This document shows, piece after piece, positions 1 to 8,151 of a DNA stretch of 64,000 nucleotides (the stretch's first letter is position 1; each line of letters starts with the position of its first letter). The position numbers were made by a program, and so were the translations under genes. The notes under the pieces are model-generated. The model ran no database searches and was not told where the DNA came from. It saw nothing but the letters and a program-made list of their open reading frames with translations. Source of the stretch: Pelagihabitans sp947500445 (GTDB taxonomy: Bacteria > Bacteroidota > Bacteroidia > Flavobacteriales > Flavobacteriaceae); assembly GCF_050589625.1 (NCBI RefSeq), contig NZ_JBNGOP010000021.1, positions 1-64,000 on the forward strand. The letters run 5' to 3'.

Positions 1-179
1 ACTCGACGTCATGTTCACGGCCTTTATCTATATCGCCCTGATTTTCGATGCAATTAGTGTTAACACGCCCTAATAAAGAAATAAAAATGCGCAGATAGAT
101 CAATTGATTTAGGCTTGCTTGCCTTGCTCCGATTCCTATATTTGGCGTTGTTATAAACAAGTTAGGCATAATTTAAAAA
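1..179 (+). repeat. Spacer of the cassette-like array (first copy)
   Basis: No gene is seen here. TAACACGCC at 61-69 is nearly the inverted complement of GGCGTTGTTA at 143-152, and GTTAGGCAT at 161-169 lies just before the first gene. That 9-mer is the exact inverted complement of ATGCCTAAC at 1006-1014, after the gene. The 7-mers GTTAGGC and GCCTAAC fit the integron attC core consensus (GTTRRRY / RYYYAAC). Reading this as a cassette boundary is an inference. Confidence 0.4.
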
Positions 180-1001
180 ATGAAGGAAACATTCAAATTC
201 TTGTTATTAATTATATTTTCAATTACACTAATGAATGCACAAAATTCAGAAGAGAGGTGGGACACCTATATGGCTGCCTATGAAGATGAAAAGGTGGGCT
301 CAACTACTTTGAGAATGGACTTATTTGATTCTACTCCAATAAGAGGCTTAGATTATGTTTTAGTTACTGGATTAACTTATGAGACCTCAAAAGAAAATGG
401 TTTTCCAGAAAATGAAACTTTTAGTCTGCTTCATAAAGTTGGAGATGAATTAGTGGAAATAGTAAAAAAAGAAACCGATTTTATATTAGTCGGGTCGTTT
501 ATGTACGATAAGGAGCGGTTAGAATATTTTTACATTAAAGAACCAAAAAATATCATTTCTAAAATTGAGGATTTTTATAAAAAAAACTATCCCGATTATA
601 AATTCTATCTGAACGTAAAAGAAGATAAAGAATGGACTTACTATCGCGATTTCTTATACCCAAATGAGGAGACGAAAAACTATATGGCCGATCAGTCAGT
701 ATTACGAAGTTTAGCAGATGCTGGCGATAAGCTAACAAAGGCAAGACGAGTGGACCATTGGCTCTATTTTTCTAAAGAATCGGAAATGAACAAAGCTAAA
801 ACAGAATTAATTAAATCAAACTTCACGGTTCAAAATACCGACATTAACAAGGAAGCGACGCTACCATTTGAATTACAAGTTTGGAGAATTGACAATGTGG
901 ATATTGATTCCATTTATCCCATTACTTCCAAATTAAGAATGGTTGCTAAAAAGTTCGGTGGAGAATATGACGGTTGGGAAACTTCAGTAGAAACGGAATA
1001 A
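180..1001 (+). CDS. Secreted protein of unknown function
   Basis: The 273-residue protein starts with a Sec-type signal peptide (hydrophobic residues about 6-18, ending near NAQN), so export is expected. The rest is charged, mixed alpha/beta-looking and without a motif I recognise. Base composition is AT-rich, unlike the pigment cluster downstream. It is bracketed by an exact inverted 9-mer (161-169 and 1006-1014), as expected for a mobile gene cassette. The ATG lies about 10 bases after the upstream 9-mer, which supports this start. Function unknown. Confidence 0.7.
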   Translation: MKETFKFLLLIIFSITLMNAQNSEERWDTYMAAYEDEKVGSTTLRMDLFDSTPIRGLDYVLVTGLTYETSKENGFPENETFSLLHKVGDELVEIVKKETDFILVGSFMYDKERLEYFYIKEPKNIISKIEDFYKKNYPDYKFYLNVKEDKEWTYYRDFLYPNEETKNYMADQSVLRSLADAGDKLTKARRVDHWLYFSKESEMNKAKTELIKSNFTVQNTDINKEATLPFELQVWRIDNVDIDSIYPITSKLRMVAKKFGGEYDGWETSVETE

Positions 1002-1253
1002 AACCATGCCTAACAATAGCAAATAGGGCACAAAGTTTTATGTTTAAAGGCTTGGACTTATCTACTAAGTCCGCCAAATTGAAAATTACGCGATAGCGAA
1101 ATATTCAAATTTGACAATTAAAAAATAAAAATAATTACAAAACAACCCCAAGGCTTCGCGGCTGGCTCGCAGACCAGACGGAAACGAAAAGTTTCCTTGC
1201 CTGCCCTACTTGCCGAGACCTTTGTAGAACATTTGAACAAAGAATAGAGATAG
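1002..1253 (+). repeat. Spacer of the cassette-like array (second copy)
   Basis: No gene is supported. The stretch begins with ATGCCTAACAATAGCAAATA, contains AAGTTTCCTTGC also seen as ACGTTTCCTTGC in the next spacer (about 1960), and ends with TTGCCGAGACCT, close to ATAGCCGAGACCT before the gene at 2675. Shared start and end motifs with variable interiors point to one family of spacers. Confidence 0.4.
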
Positions 1254-1802
1254 ATGAGAGAAATATTAATGCTGACATTATTGACAGCCCCTCTTTTAGG
1301 TTTTGGTCAATTAGCGAAGTCTTTGGCTCTGATGGAAGCTGACAAAGAAGCAAATTATAACGAATATGAACAATTATTTTATGACGCCACGGAATATATT
1401 TTTAGTAATCCAACGAATTTTAAATCTAAGGAGTTTTCAAGTGCCTGTAAAATTGTGGACTTCTGGAAAAATAAAGATACTGGCATAAATGTCCCAATAT
1501 TTGGGGGTTTTTATAATGAACTAGAACAAAAAAGCAATCTTAGATACTTCTATATGATTGCAATAACTAATTATATTCTCAGTGAAAAAATCAATAAAAA
1601 CAGAATTCTCAAATGTGTCAAAATTGATGGACAAAAATATAGTGAGCAGGAAGATGTAAAAGAAGTGCAATTAGAGGGCGCAAAAATATTCTTAGCATAT
1701 GTGGCTAATGATGAGAATGGACTAGCTATCAATAAAAAGGCTAAAACCTATTTGAAAGCGTTCAAAAAGGGGAAACTGAAAGATACGTTTTTCGAGAAAT
1801 AA
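1254..1802 (+). CDS. Small secreted protein of unknown function
   Basis: A 182-residue protein with an N-terminal signal peptide (MREILMLTLLTAPLLGFGQ) and a Lys/Glu-rich, mostly helical-looking body. No known domain was recognised. It stands alone between two spacer elements in an AT-rich stretch and has no operon partner. Similar lone small secreted proteins are common in accessory regions of flavobacteria; nothing here allows a functional call. Confidence 0.65.
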   Translation: MREILMLTLLTAPLLGFGQLAKSLALMEADKEANYNEYEQLFYDATEYIFSNPTNFKSKEFSSACKIVDFWKNKDTGINVPIFGGFYNELEQKSNLRYFYMIAITNYILSEKINKNRILKCVKIDGQKYSEQEDVKEVQLEGAKIFLAYVANDENGLAINKKAKTYLKAFKKGKLKDTFFEK

Positions 1803-1813
1803 AAACGTTTTAC

Positions 1814-2002
1814 TACACAACCTATAAACAATACGGGGTTTGGGCTTCATCTAAAGGTTATCGTATTTTTATAAAGTCCGCAAAATCTTATGGATTTAGC
1901 TTTGGACAAAAAAAGTAAAACCAAAAGCTTTGGCTTCCTGCGAATACGGAAACTCAACGTTTCCTTGCACCCGCAACTAATCATAGCCGAACCGGTTGTG
2001 TA
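1814..2002 (+). repeat. Spacer of the cassette-like array (third copy) with 9-bp inverted ends
   Basis: TACACAACC at 1814-1822 and GGTTGTGTA at 1994-2002 are exact inverted complements bounding about 190 bases without a gene. The interior carries several short self-complementary stretches. The right end, ATAGCCGAACCGGTTGTGTA, directly precedes the next gene. Confidence 0.5.
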
Positions 2003-2013
2003 TAATATCAGAA

Positions 2014-2343
2014 ATGAAGGATTCAAGAATCATGTATATCGAAAGAAAAGCTGGGAATTTGACCGGTGAAGCTAGAATTGGGAGGGTAACATTCTCTAAT
2101 TCTGGCAAATCGATCTATTACAACGGACTTAGATTCGACTCATTAAAAGGAGCCGGTTTTAAGGCAAACTATTTTGAAACTGAATCTGGAGAAGAATATT
2201 GGATTTCGGGATGTAAAAAAAATGGAAGCGACCGACTTTACAATGAAAAGAACCCAATAAGAATCGATGATGACATAAGAGAAGAGTATTGGACGGAAAT
2301 AAGGAATAAACCTGAATTGAAGGACAGAACAATTGCTAATTAA
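2014..2343 (+). CDS. Small conserved protein of unknown function (MYIERK family)
   Basis: A protein of about 109 residues, or 103 if it starts at the ATG at 2032. From memory, the core MYIERKAGNLTGEARIGRV followed by a TESGEEYWISG segment resembles a widespread family of short bacterial proteins that databases sometimes mislabel as DXP synthase. No signal peptide or membrane segment is seen, so it should be cytosolic. The reading frame is open to a TTG at 1996, but the ATG at 2014 or 2032 fits the family start better. Biochemical role unknown. Confidence 0.6.
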   Translation: MKDSRIMYIERKAGNLTGEARIGRVTFSNSGKSIYYNGLRFDSLKGAGFKANYFETESGEEYWISGCKKNGSDRLYNEKNPIRIDDDIREEYWTEIRNKPELKDRTIAN

Positions 2344-2344
2344 A

Positions 2345-2539
2345 TGGACAATCGACATCCATACCAAAGAAAAATGTGGTGGAGGACAAGATTCCCTTGG
2401 TTTCTTAAAACACTCGGAATGAAAAAAAGGAACGGATTGGGAATCGGTCGGTGCTAAACACAAATGGTACAATATAGACGGACAATCGAGTGGGCGCTAC
2501 TATTGCGAGGTAATCGCTAAAGGTGAAAAATGGAAATAA
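2345..2539 (+). pseudogene. Remnant of a small gene with one in-frame stop
   Basis: This frame is open from the end of the preceding gene to TAA at 2537 except for one TGA at 2420-2422. Both halves look coding: IHTKEKCGGGQDSLGFLKHS before the stop, and DWESVGAKHKWYNIDGQSSG after it. There is no ATG in this frame; the 37-codon ATG ORF at 2344 is in another frame. I read it as a decayed gene, possibly the missing partner of the MYIERK-family gene. A sequencing error at 2420 is the alternative. Confidence 0.4.
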
Positions 2540-2674
2540 AACTCCACACACAACAAAGGCCATAATTCATTGCTACAATTCGTTAACTTCAACCCTTTAA
2601 ACAAAGAAAGGGGCTAGATTCCGCACGGACAATTTCCATTGGAAATGTCCGCAACGAAATCATAGCCGAGACCT
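2540..2674 (+). repeat. Spacer of the cassette-like array (fourth copy)
   Basis: The stretch starts with CACACACAACAAAGGCC and ends with AATCATAGCCGAGACCT directly at the next start codon. The interior has the hairpin ACAATTTCCATTGGAAATGT. No gene is seen. Confidence 0.4.
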
Positions 2675-3373
2675 ATGAAAAAAATTATTCTCATATTATT
2701 CTTAGTTGGATTTGCAAACGCTTACGGACAGGAACTGAACGGAGTTTGGATGTCTTACAAAAATCAAGTTATTGACAGTAACGGCCTAAATACAGCAGGA
2801 AGCGAGGGAATTATAATTGATTTTGACAATTCAACCATGGGGCATATTGGTGCCGACACCTTAGTTGCAGTAGCCTTTATTTTTAAGAAGAAAAAGATAA
2901 AACTAAAAGTTGGGGGGATAAAAGGGATGGGGAAGCTAAAAAAGTTCGGAAATGACTCTTTAGTAATGGATTCAGGAGAAAACATGTCTTACATCTTTCG
3001 AAAATTAGATTTATCCAATCAATTAAACCTGTCGACGGAAGCGATAACCGATTTTCTCGTAACACACCGATTTGAGCCATTGAATGATTTTATGGAAATT
3101 GAATTTACGGCAGATAAATATTGGATCGATAAATTGTTAGAAAAGAAAAGTGAAAGATTAAATCTATTAAATCACACTTGGGAGAATGACAATGGCTTTT
3201 GGTACTTAAAAGAAATTAACAAAAACTATTTTCTTGTTTTTACCCTTGGACAAGTGGACAAACAAAATTTTTATCAAATTATCCAAGTAAGCGAAAGGGG
3301 AGTAAAACTTAAACCTTTACAAGAGACTGATTTTGGGCTGGAAAACATCACGGAACTAAAAACCTGTTTATAA
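2675..3373 (+). CDS. Secreted protein of unknown function
   Basis: A 232-residue protein with a clear signal peptide (MKKIILILFLVGFANAYGQ). The mature part begins with ELNGVWMSYKN. With its alternating strands, this resembles lipocalin-like or copper-resistance-like beta-barrel proteins of Bacteroidota, where an early 'L-x-G-x-W' is typical; that is only a weak resemblance. Its ATG directly abuts the right end of the upstream spacer, as for other members of this array. AT-rich. Confidence 0.65.
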   Translation: MKKIILILFLVGFANAYGQELNGVWMSYKNQVIDSNGLNTAGSEGIIIDFDNSTMGHIGADTLVAVAFIFKKKKIKLKVGGIKGMGKLKKFGNDSLVMDSGENMSYIFRKLDLSNQLNLSTEAITDFLVTHRFEPLNDFMEIEFTADKYWIDKLLEKKSERLNLLNHTWENDNGFWYLKEINKNYFLVFTLGQVDKQNFYQIIQVSERGVKLKPLQETDFGLENITELKTCL

Positions 3374-3454
3374 CACAACGTAAACATAATTCAGGCTTTA
3401 GGGCAAAACCGAAAGGTTTGCTAACATTTATGAAGTTGCGAAACCATATTGTAG
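3374..3454 (+). repeat. Spacer of the cassette-like array (fifth copy)
   Basis: A short member of the spacer family: it starts AACACAACGTAAACATAATT right after the stop codon and ends ACCATATTGTAGCC. CCGAAAGGTTTG hints at a small hairpin. No gene. Confidence 0.35.
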
Positions 3455-3616
3455 CCTTACCAGTTTTGGGGAAGGCTACAGATTCATTGTCTAACTCCTC
3501 AAAAATCTGTTGATTCCATTTTTAGTTTTGAAGATTGGGAAATTGAAAATGAAACGCCTGAGTTCGACGATGTTGGCAATCCCGTAGTTTCTAGAACTGA
3601 AACTATCAAAATGTAA
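3455..3616 (+). pseudogene. 3' end fragment of an unidentified gene
   Basis: An open frame of 53 codons with no start codon, running from just after a TAG (3452-3454) to TAA at 3614. Its tail contains SIFSFEDWEIENETPEFDDV, an acidic, coding-looking sequence. It lies between two spacer elements, where the other units carry whole genes, so it looks like the surviving C-terminus of a truncated cassette gene. The parent family was not recognised. Confidence 0.35.
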
Positions 3617-3883
3617 AAACTAAGTACAACACAACCTCAAAACAATACGGGCTTGGCTACTTAAGTTATAAACCCGGAATATCAAGGAACACCGCCAAGT
3701 CTTTTGATTTGGTAATAAATGAAAAAGAAAAAAGAAAATCAAAAGATTTCGCGATGGATGTGGTGGTAAGCAAACGCTAGTTTGCTCCATTACTGTTCAT
3801 ACAGGCCGAACCATAATGTAAAATTTAAAAAATTTGCCAATTATACTAGATTTTGATGCATTCACATTAAATTAATCATTCAA
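3617..3883 (+). repeat. Spacer of the cassette-like array (sixth copy)
   Basis: The stretch starts ACAACACAACCTCAAAACAA, followed by TACGGGCTTGG. Compare ACACAACCTATAAACAATAC, followed by GGGGTTTGG, in the third copy. It ends CAGGCCGAACCATAATGTA. A long interrupted palindrome is present (AAGTCTTTTGATTTGG with GAAAATCAAAAGATTTCG). No gene. Confidence 0.45.
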
Positions 3884-4123
3884 ATGAATAAAAACACATC
3901 AATATCACTCGGAAGTTATTTTTACCAATTTGTGCAAAATAGCATTAAGGAAGGAAGATTTAAAAATGCTAGCGAAGTTATTCGTGCAGGATTCACGCTT
4001 TTACAAGAAGAAAGTGAAGTGATTGCCTTGAAAAAAGCAATTCAAGAAGGAATTGACAGTGGAATAGCTCACGATTTTAACCCTAAAAAACATCTTGAAT
4101 CGCTTAAAGAGAAAAAGCGCTAG
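3884..4123 (+). CDS. parD: Type II antitoxin, ParD family
   Basis: A 79-residue ribbon-helix-helix protein of the ParD/CC2985 family. The N-terminal part (ISLGSYFYQFVQNSIKEGRF) and the segment NASEVIRAGFTLLQEE at about 27-42 are characteristic. Such proteins bind ParE toxins and repress their own operon. The toxin gene follows one base downstream but is broken by two stop codons, so this antitoxin is probably an orphan that may still protect against related ParE toxins. It sits in one unit of the cassette-like array. Confidence 0.85.
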   Translation: MNKNTSISLGSYFYQFVQNSIKEGRFKNASEVIRAGFTLLQEESEVIALKKAIQEGIDSGIAHDFNPKKHLESLKEKKR

Positions 4124-4124
4124 A

Positions 4125-4421
4125 ATGGCTGAATATAAATTGACCAACAAAGCTGTTGAGGATTAAACGATTTGGGATTACACATTTGAGATGTGGTCTG
4201 AAAAACAAGCTAATAAATATTATGAAGGGCTACTATTCAATTGCCAAGAAATCGCTGAAAATCCCGACTTAGGGAAAAACTACAAAGGTATATCATAACA
4301 GCTTCTCGGAATAAAAGTAAATCGACACATAATATTCTACGGAACGTTAAATCCAGATTATGTTGAAATAACCAGAATATTGCAAGAAAGAATAGATTTA
4401 AAGAAAAGAATAACGGAATAA
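4125..4421 (+). pseudogene. parE: Degenerate ParE-family toxin
   Basis: Translation gives an almost full-length ParE/RelE-superfamily toxin: 98 codons, starting MAEYKLTNKAVED, with NCQEIAENPDLGKNY in the middle and NRHIIFYGTLNPDYVEITRI near the end. In-frame TAA codons occur at codon 14 (4164-4166) and codon 58 (4296-4298). ParE toxins normally poison DNA gyrase. Everything else is intact, so inactivation looks recent, and two independent nonsense changes make a sequencing error unlikely. It follows parD by one base, as in functional parDE operons. Confidence 0.85.
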
Positions 4422-4520
4422 AACTGTACACAACAGTTTGTAAATTGCATATGCATCCCTACGGGATGCAAAAACAACATACGAGAGACGTTGTACGCTA
4501 TATCTTAAAAAACGAGATTA
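4422..4520 (+). repeat. Spacer of the cassette-like array (seventh copy) with perfect hairpin
   Basis: The stretch begins ACTGTACACAACAG and ends GAGACGTTGTACGC. TGCATCCCTACGGGATGCA at 4452-4470 forms a perfect 8-bp stem with a 3-base loop. It marks the right limit of the AT-rich array; the epimerase gene starts immediately after it. Confidence 0.45.
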
Positions 4521-5645
4521 ATGAACAAGACCCATGTTTTATCAATATTTGTCGCATTATGTATTTCTTGTCAAAAAAATAAATCCGACTTAAAACTAAT
4601 TAACAGACAAAATTTTGAACGCGTAGTTGATGGCAAAAAGACCGATTTATTTACGTTAACGAATAAAAATGGACTTGTTGCACAAATCACTAATTATGGT
4701 GGTCGTGTCGTTAGTTTATGGGTACCGGACAAGACCGGTATTTTTGAAGACATTGTATTGGGGTACGAAACCATTGAGGGTTACCTTCAGTCAAATGAGA
4801 TATATTTCGGAGCTTTAATCGGGCGTTATGGCAATCGCATCGCCAATTGTAAATTCACATTGAATGACAGCACTTATACACTGGCCTCAAACAACAATGA
4901 CCATCATTTACATGGTGGGAAAATAGGGTTTAATAATGTAATTTGGGATGCCCATCAATTTTCAAATTCCGAACTAAAATTGAAATATCTTTCCAAAGAT
5001 GGCGAAGAAGGTTATCCTGGGAATTTAAATGTAACGGTAGTGTACCGTTTAACAGATAACAACGAATTAGAAATCAAATATACTGCCACTACAGATAAAG
5101 CCACACCGGTCAATCTTACCAATCACTCATTTTTTAACCTACACGGAGCGGGCAAAGGGACTATCAATGACCATATCCTGCAAATAAATGCTACGTATTT
5201 CACACCGATTACGACAGGTTTAATTCCAACGGGAATGATACAAGAGGTTAAGAATACTCCTTTTGACTTTACTGAACCAACACCAATTAGAGAACATATA
5301 AATGATGATGGACAACAGATAGCATATGGTTTTGGATACGACCATAACTTTGTCATAAATGGCTCAGGTTTAAGAACTGCAGCAGTAATAATAGAACTTA
5401 TTTCTGGTAGGAAAATAGAGGTTATTACCGACGAACCGGGTTTGCAATTCTATGGCGGTAATTTTTTAGATGGTAAAGATGTTGGAAAAAATGGCTTACC
5501 TTATCAATACCGAACTGCGTTTTGTTTGGAAACACAACATTTTCCTGACAGTCCAAATCAAGCGCATTTCCCTTCAACTATTTTAAATAAGGGCGAACGT
5601 TATAAATCGACGTGTATTTATAAATTTAGTATTCACCAAAAATAA
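4521..5645 (+). CDS. galM: Aldose 1-epimerase (galactose mutarotase)
   Basis: This enzyme interconverts alpha and beta anomers of aldoses such as galactose and glucose. The 374-residue sequence has the usual landmarks: GRYGNRIA at 101-108, HLHGG at 129-133, the catalytic-histidine segment TNHSFFNL at 200-207, YDHNFVI near 273, and the catalytic glutamate in CLETQHFPDSPN (E337). The N-terminus is hydrophobic with a Cys at position 17, so a periplasmic, perhaps lipid-anchored form is likely; this is common for Bacteroidota GalM. It is followed 9 bases later by a GH5 lipoprotein gene, suggesting a two-gene operon for extracytoplasmic sugar processing. Confidence 0.93.
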   Translation: MNKTHVLSIFVALCISCQKNKSDLKLINRQNFERVVDGKKTDLFTLTNKNGLVAQITNYGGRVVSLWVPDKTGIFEDIVLGYETIEGYLQSNEIYFGALIGRYGNRIANCKFTLNDSTYTLASNNNDHHLHGGKIGFNNVIWDAHQFSNSELKLKYLSKDGEEGYPGNLNVTVVYRLTDNNELEIKYTATTDKATPVNLTNHSFFNLHGAGKGTINDHILQINATYFTPITTGLIPTGMIQEVKNTPFDFTEPTPIREHINDDGQQIAYGFGYDHNFVINGSGLRTAAVIIELISGRKIEVITDEPGLQFYGGNFLDGKDVGKNGLPYQYRTAFCLETQHFPDSPNQAHFPSTILNKGERYKSTCIYKFSIHQK

Positions 5646-5654
5646 TTAAAGCTC

Positions 5655-6770
5655 ATGCATCAAAAAATCAGCAAGTCGCTACTCTTGATCTTATTGGCCA
5701 TCTCTTTTTTTACTGCATGCAAGCAAGAAAAGAAAGCAGTACCAAGCCAAAATGAAATATCCGATGAATTCGCTATCGCCAAAAGGTGGTCAGAAGAAAA
5801 GGCAAAGGCATGGGGAAAAGACAAACCGTGGTTAAGAGGTGCGAATTTTAACCCTAGTACGGCGATAAATCAATTAGAATTTTGGCAAGCGGAAACCTTC
5901 GACCCCGAAACCATTGATAGAGAGCTGGGGTGGGCCGAAGATATTGGGCTAAACTGCATGCGTGTATATCTTCATCATGTGGCATGGGAAGTTGACAAAA
6001 CTGGATTTAAAGAACGGATCAACACCTATTTGTCAATTGCCGAGAAGCATAATATTGCAACTATTTTTGTGATTTTTGATGACTGCTGGAACCCTACCTA
6101 TACCGCTGGCAAACAACCCGAACCTAAACCAGGCGTTCATAATTCCGGTTGGCTCAGGGATCCCGGAGATTTACTTTACACTGCCGAAAATTTAACACCC
6201 CTGCTTGAATCTTATGTGAAAGATATTTTGGATACATTCCAAAACGACAAACGAATAATTTTGTGGGATCTATACAATGAACCTGGAAACTCGGGGTATG
6301 GCAATAAATCTTTACCGCTTTTAAAAGACGTTTTTAAATGGGCTAGAGCTATAGATCCAAAGCAACCCTTAACAGTTGGAGTTTGGAATAATAGTTTGTC
6401 AGACCTTAATATATTTCAAATCGAAAATTCAGATATTATCACGTATCACAACTACAATGATGAAGTCGATCATCAAAGGGCAATTGATTCCCTTAAAAAA
6501 TTGAATAGACCAATGATTTGCACAGAATATATGGCTCGTAAACATAATAGCTTGTTCAGTAACATTATGCCTATTTTAAAAACGCAAAATATAGGGGCTA
6601 TTAATTGGGGGCTCGTTGCCGGGAAGTCCAATACAAAATATGCATGGGACGACCCAATTCCGGATGGTTCTGATCCCGAACTTTGGTTTCATGATATTTT
6701 CCGTAAGAATGGCACTCCTTACAATGATGAAGAGATTGATCTTATTAAAGAATTGACTATGAAGAAATAA
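5655..6770 (+). CDS. Glycoside hydrolase family 5-type lipoprotein
   Basis: A 371-residue (beta/alpha)8 hydrolase of the GH5-like clan. The signal peptide ends in the lipobox FTAC (Cys22), so the protein should be lipid-anchored. Visible active-site features are RGANFNP at 61-67, the acid/base glutamate in LYNEP (E209), a substrate-binding YHNY (265), and the nucleophile in ICTEYMAR (E291). Length fits a single-domain enzyme. Substrate specificity (beta-glucan, beta-mannan or other) cannot be told from the sequence. Pairing with an aldose epimerase fits oligosaccharide breakdown in the periplasm or at the cell surface. Confidence 0.85.
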   Translation: MHQKISKSLLLILLAISFFTACKQEKKAVPSQNEISDEFAIAKRWSEEKAKAWGKDKPWLRGANFNPSTAINQLEFWQAETFDPETIDRELGWAEDIGLNCMRVYLHHVAWEVDKTGFKERINTYLSIAEKHNIATIFVIFDDCWNPTYTAGKQPEPKPGVHNSGWLRDPGDLLYTAENLTPLLESYVKDILDTFQNDKRIILWDLYNEPGNSGYGNKSLPLLKDVFKWARAIDPKQPLTVGVWNNSLSDLNIFQIENSDIITYHNYNDEVDHQRAIDSLKKLNRPMICTEYMARKHNSLFSNIMPILKTQNIGAINWGLVAGKSNTKYAWDDPIPDGSDPELWFHDIFRKNGTPYNDEEIDLIKELTMKK

Positions 6771-6861
6771 GATCGGTATCGAAATTAAACAACTAACAAT
6801 AGCTAAAACATTTTATAAAAACAATTGCGGTTTAATCGTTGGAACGAAAAACAAACACATT

Positions 6862-7040
6862 GAACTCATTTAAACTTTTTGGATTGAAGCGATCTCGATG
6901 CTTCCGGGAAGCGATTTAAAGGCCTATTGGAAACTTTTTTGAGTTTCTTTGCCGGGCTACTCTAGAAAAAAAAGACAAGAAAAAGGCTGTAGTGGGCAAT
7001 TTCTTCCCTACGGTTCGGTAAAAAAAGTCCAAATAAGTTC
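6862..7040. repeat. Degraded copy of the GAACTC long-hairpin element
   Basis: Left arm GAACTCATTTAAACTTTTT (6862-6880) and right arm AAAAAAGTCCAAATAAGTTC (7021-7040) form an imperfect inverted repeat, with the conserved centre GCCGGGCTAC near 6952. The intact relatives at 16108-16267 and 54463-54633 have perfect arms. Confidence 0.6.
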
Positions 7041-7462
7041 ATTAATTAGGATCTGTGCTAAACCGAAAAGCTAGTGTATACATCGCTACTTTTCATGTAC
7101 GGAGCCGTCAGCCTGTCTAAAAACCCAACATTTCTGCCGACGATCATCTTGCAGGACCGATCTATTGATCCGAACGTTGGGGCCATGGACAACCCCGAGG
7201 GAACAACTTACGCTACGCCACATGCCTCGATTGAAGCCTTCACAAATAGCGTTACTAGAACAGCTGTATTCCTTAAAAGAACTTTTGCATGGTTGCAGAA
7301 ATTCAGACGGTAAAGACTATAGAATGTATTGAACTAAAAAGAAATGTTTCTTTGTATCGCTTTATATACAGGCCATACCCAAAAGAGTCACTGCTTATTT
7401 TTTGGCATCGCGGATTTTTGGTTATTTTGGACCGTATATGAGTATTGGCATTAGTAAAGAAA
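7041..7462. other. Gap with no supported gene
   Basis: A 79-codon + ORF (7074-7313) is present but has no family features and no plausible gene context, so I do not call it. No terminator or RNA gene is apparent. Confidence 0.4.
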
Positions 7463-7927
7463 ATGAAAATTAGAGAAGTACATAGAAACGAATATACCAT
7501 TTCCACCGACAAAGATAAATTGGATATTTTGGGTATTCACAAATTCCTATCTACCGAAACGGATTGGGCCAAAGGAATTCCGATCAATACGCTAAAAACA
7601 TCCATTGAAAATGCTTTGAATTTTGGGCTTTATCATGAAAACCGGCAAATTGGCTTTGCTAGAATAATTTCAGACTATTCAACTATTGCGTATTTAGGGG
7701 ATGTTTATGTTCTAAAAGAGTATAGAGGAAAGGGATTAAGCAAATGGCTGATAAATGAAATAATGGAGCACCCTAATCTTCAAGGATTAAGGCGCTGGAT
7801 TTTATTGACCGATACGGCGGAATGGCTCTATAAAAAGTTCGGGTTTACGGAAATACCTCATCCTGAATTTTACATGGAGAAACATAACCCGAAGGTATAT
7901 CACGCAATAGATAAAGCAAATGCATAA
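7463..7927 (+). CDS. GNAT-family N-acetyltransferase
   Basis: A 154-residue acyl-CoA-dependent acetyltransferase. The acetyl-CoA-binding motif A is seen as VYVLKEYRGKGLSKWLINEI at about 84-103 (R/Q-x-x-G-x-G/A type), preceded by the beta strand FARIISDYSTIAYLGD and followed by the C-terminal WLYKKFGFTEIP. The start at ATG 7463 is preferred over an upstream TTG at 7445 because family members begin with a short MKIRE-like strand. Cytosolic. The acetylated substrate cannot be predicted. Apparently monocistronic. Confidence 0.88.
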   Translation: MKIREVHRNEYTISTDKDKLDILGIHKFLSTETDWAKGIPINTLKTSIENALNFGLYHENRQIGFARIISDYSTIAYLGDVYVLKEYRGKGLSKWLINEIMEHPNLQGLRRWILLTDTAEWLYKKFGFTEIPHPEFYMEKHNPKVYHAIDKANA

Positions 7928-8151
7928 CAGCGGCAACCCCTGAACGAACCTATGGTCTTTAAGAAATGGATCGGACATAAGCGTCCTTTTTACTGTCGAA
8001 TCAGTACAGCAAACTCAATTTTCGATGCGGTAGTAAGGCCAAAAACAAAACTTGAACAAGACTTTTCACGAATGCCTTCAAAGAACGTTATCCTACTCCA
8101 CTTTTTGAAGTATATCTAGATGCCCAGTTAAATACCTTTGTCGTATTACAT

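Noticed and set aside
4125..4421. TAA codons in the ParE frame as evidence for codon reassignment
   Set aside because: Other genes in the window use TAA as a normal stop; two nonsense mutations in a toxin are the simpler explanation.
1..4520. Classical class 1-type integron
   Set aside because: No integron integrase, attI or resistance genes are in the window, and most spacers do not match the attC core consensus exactly; only an integron-like array is proposed.
7074..7313. 79-codon ORF on +
   Set aside because: It has no family features, no promoter or partner, and the sequence looks random; it lies in a gap beside a degraded hairpin element.
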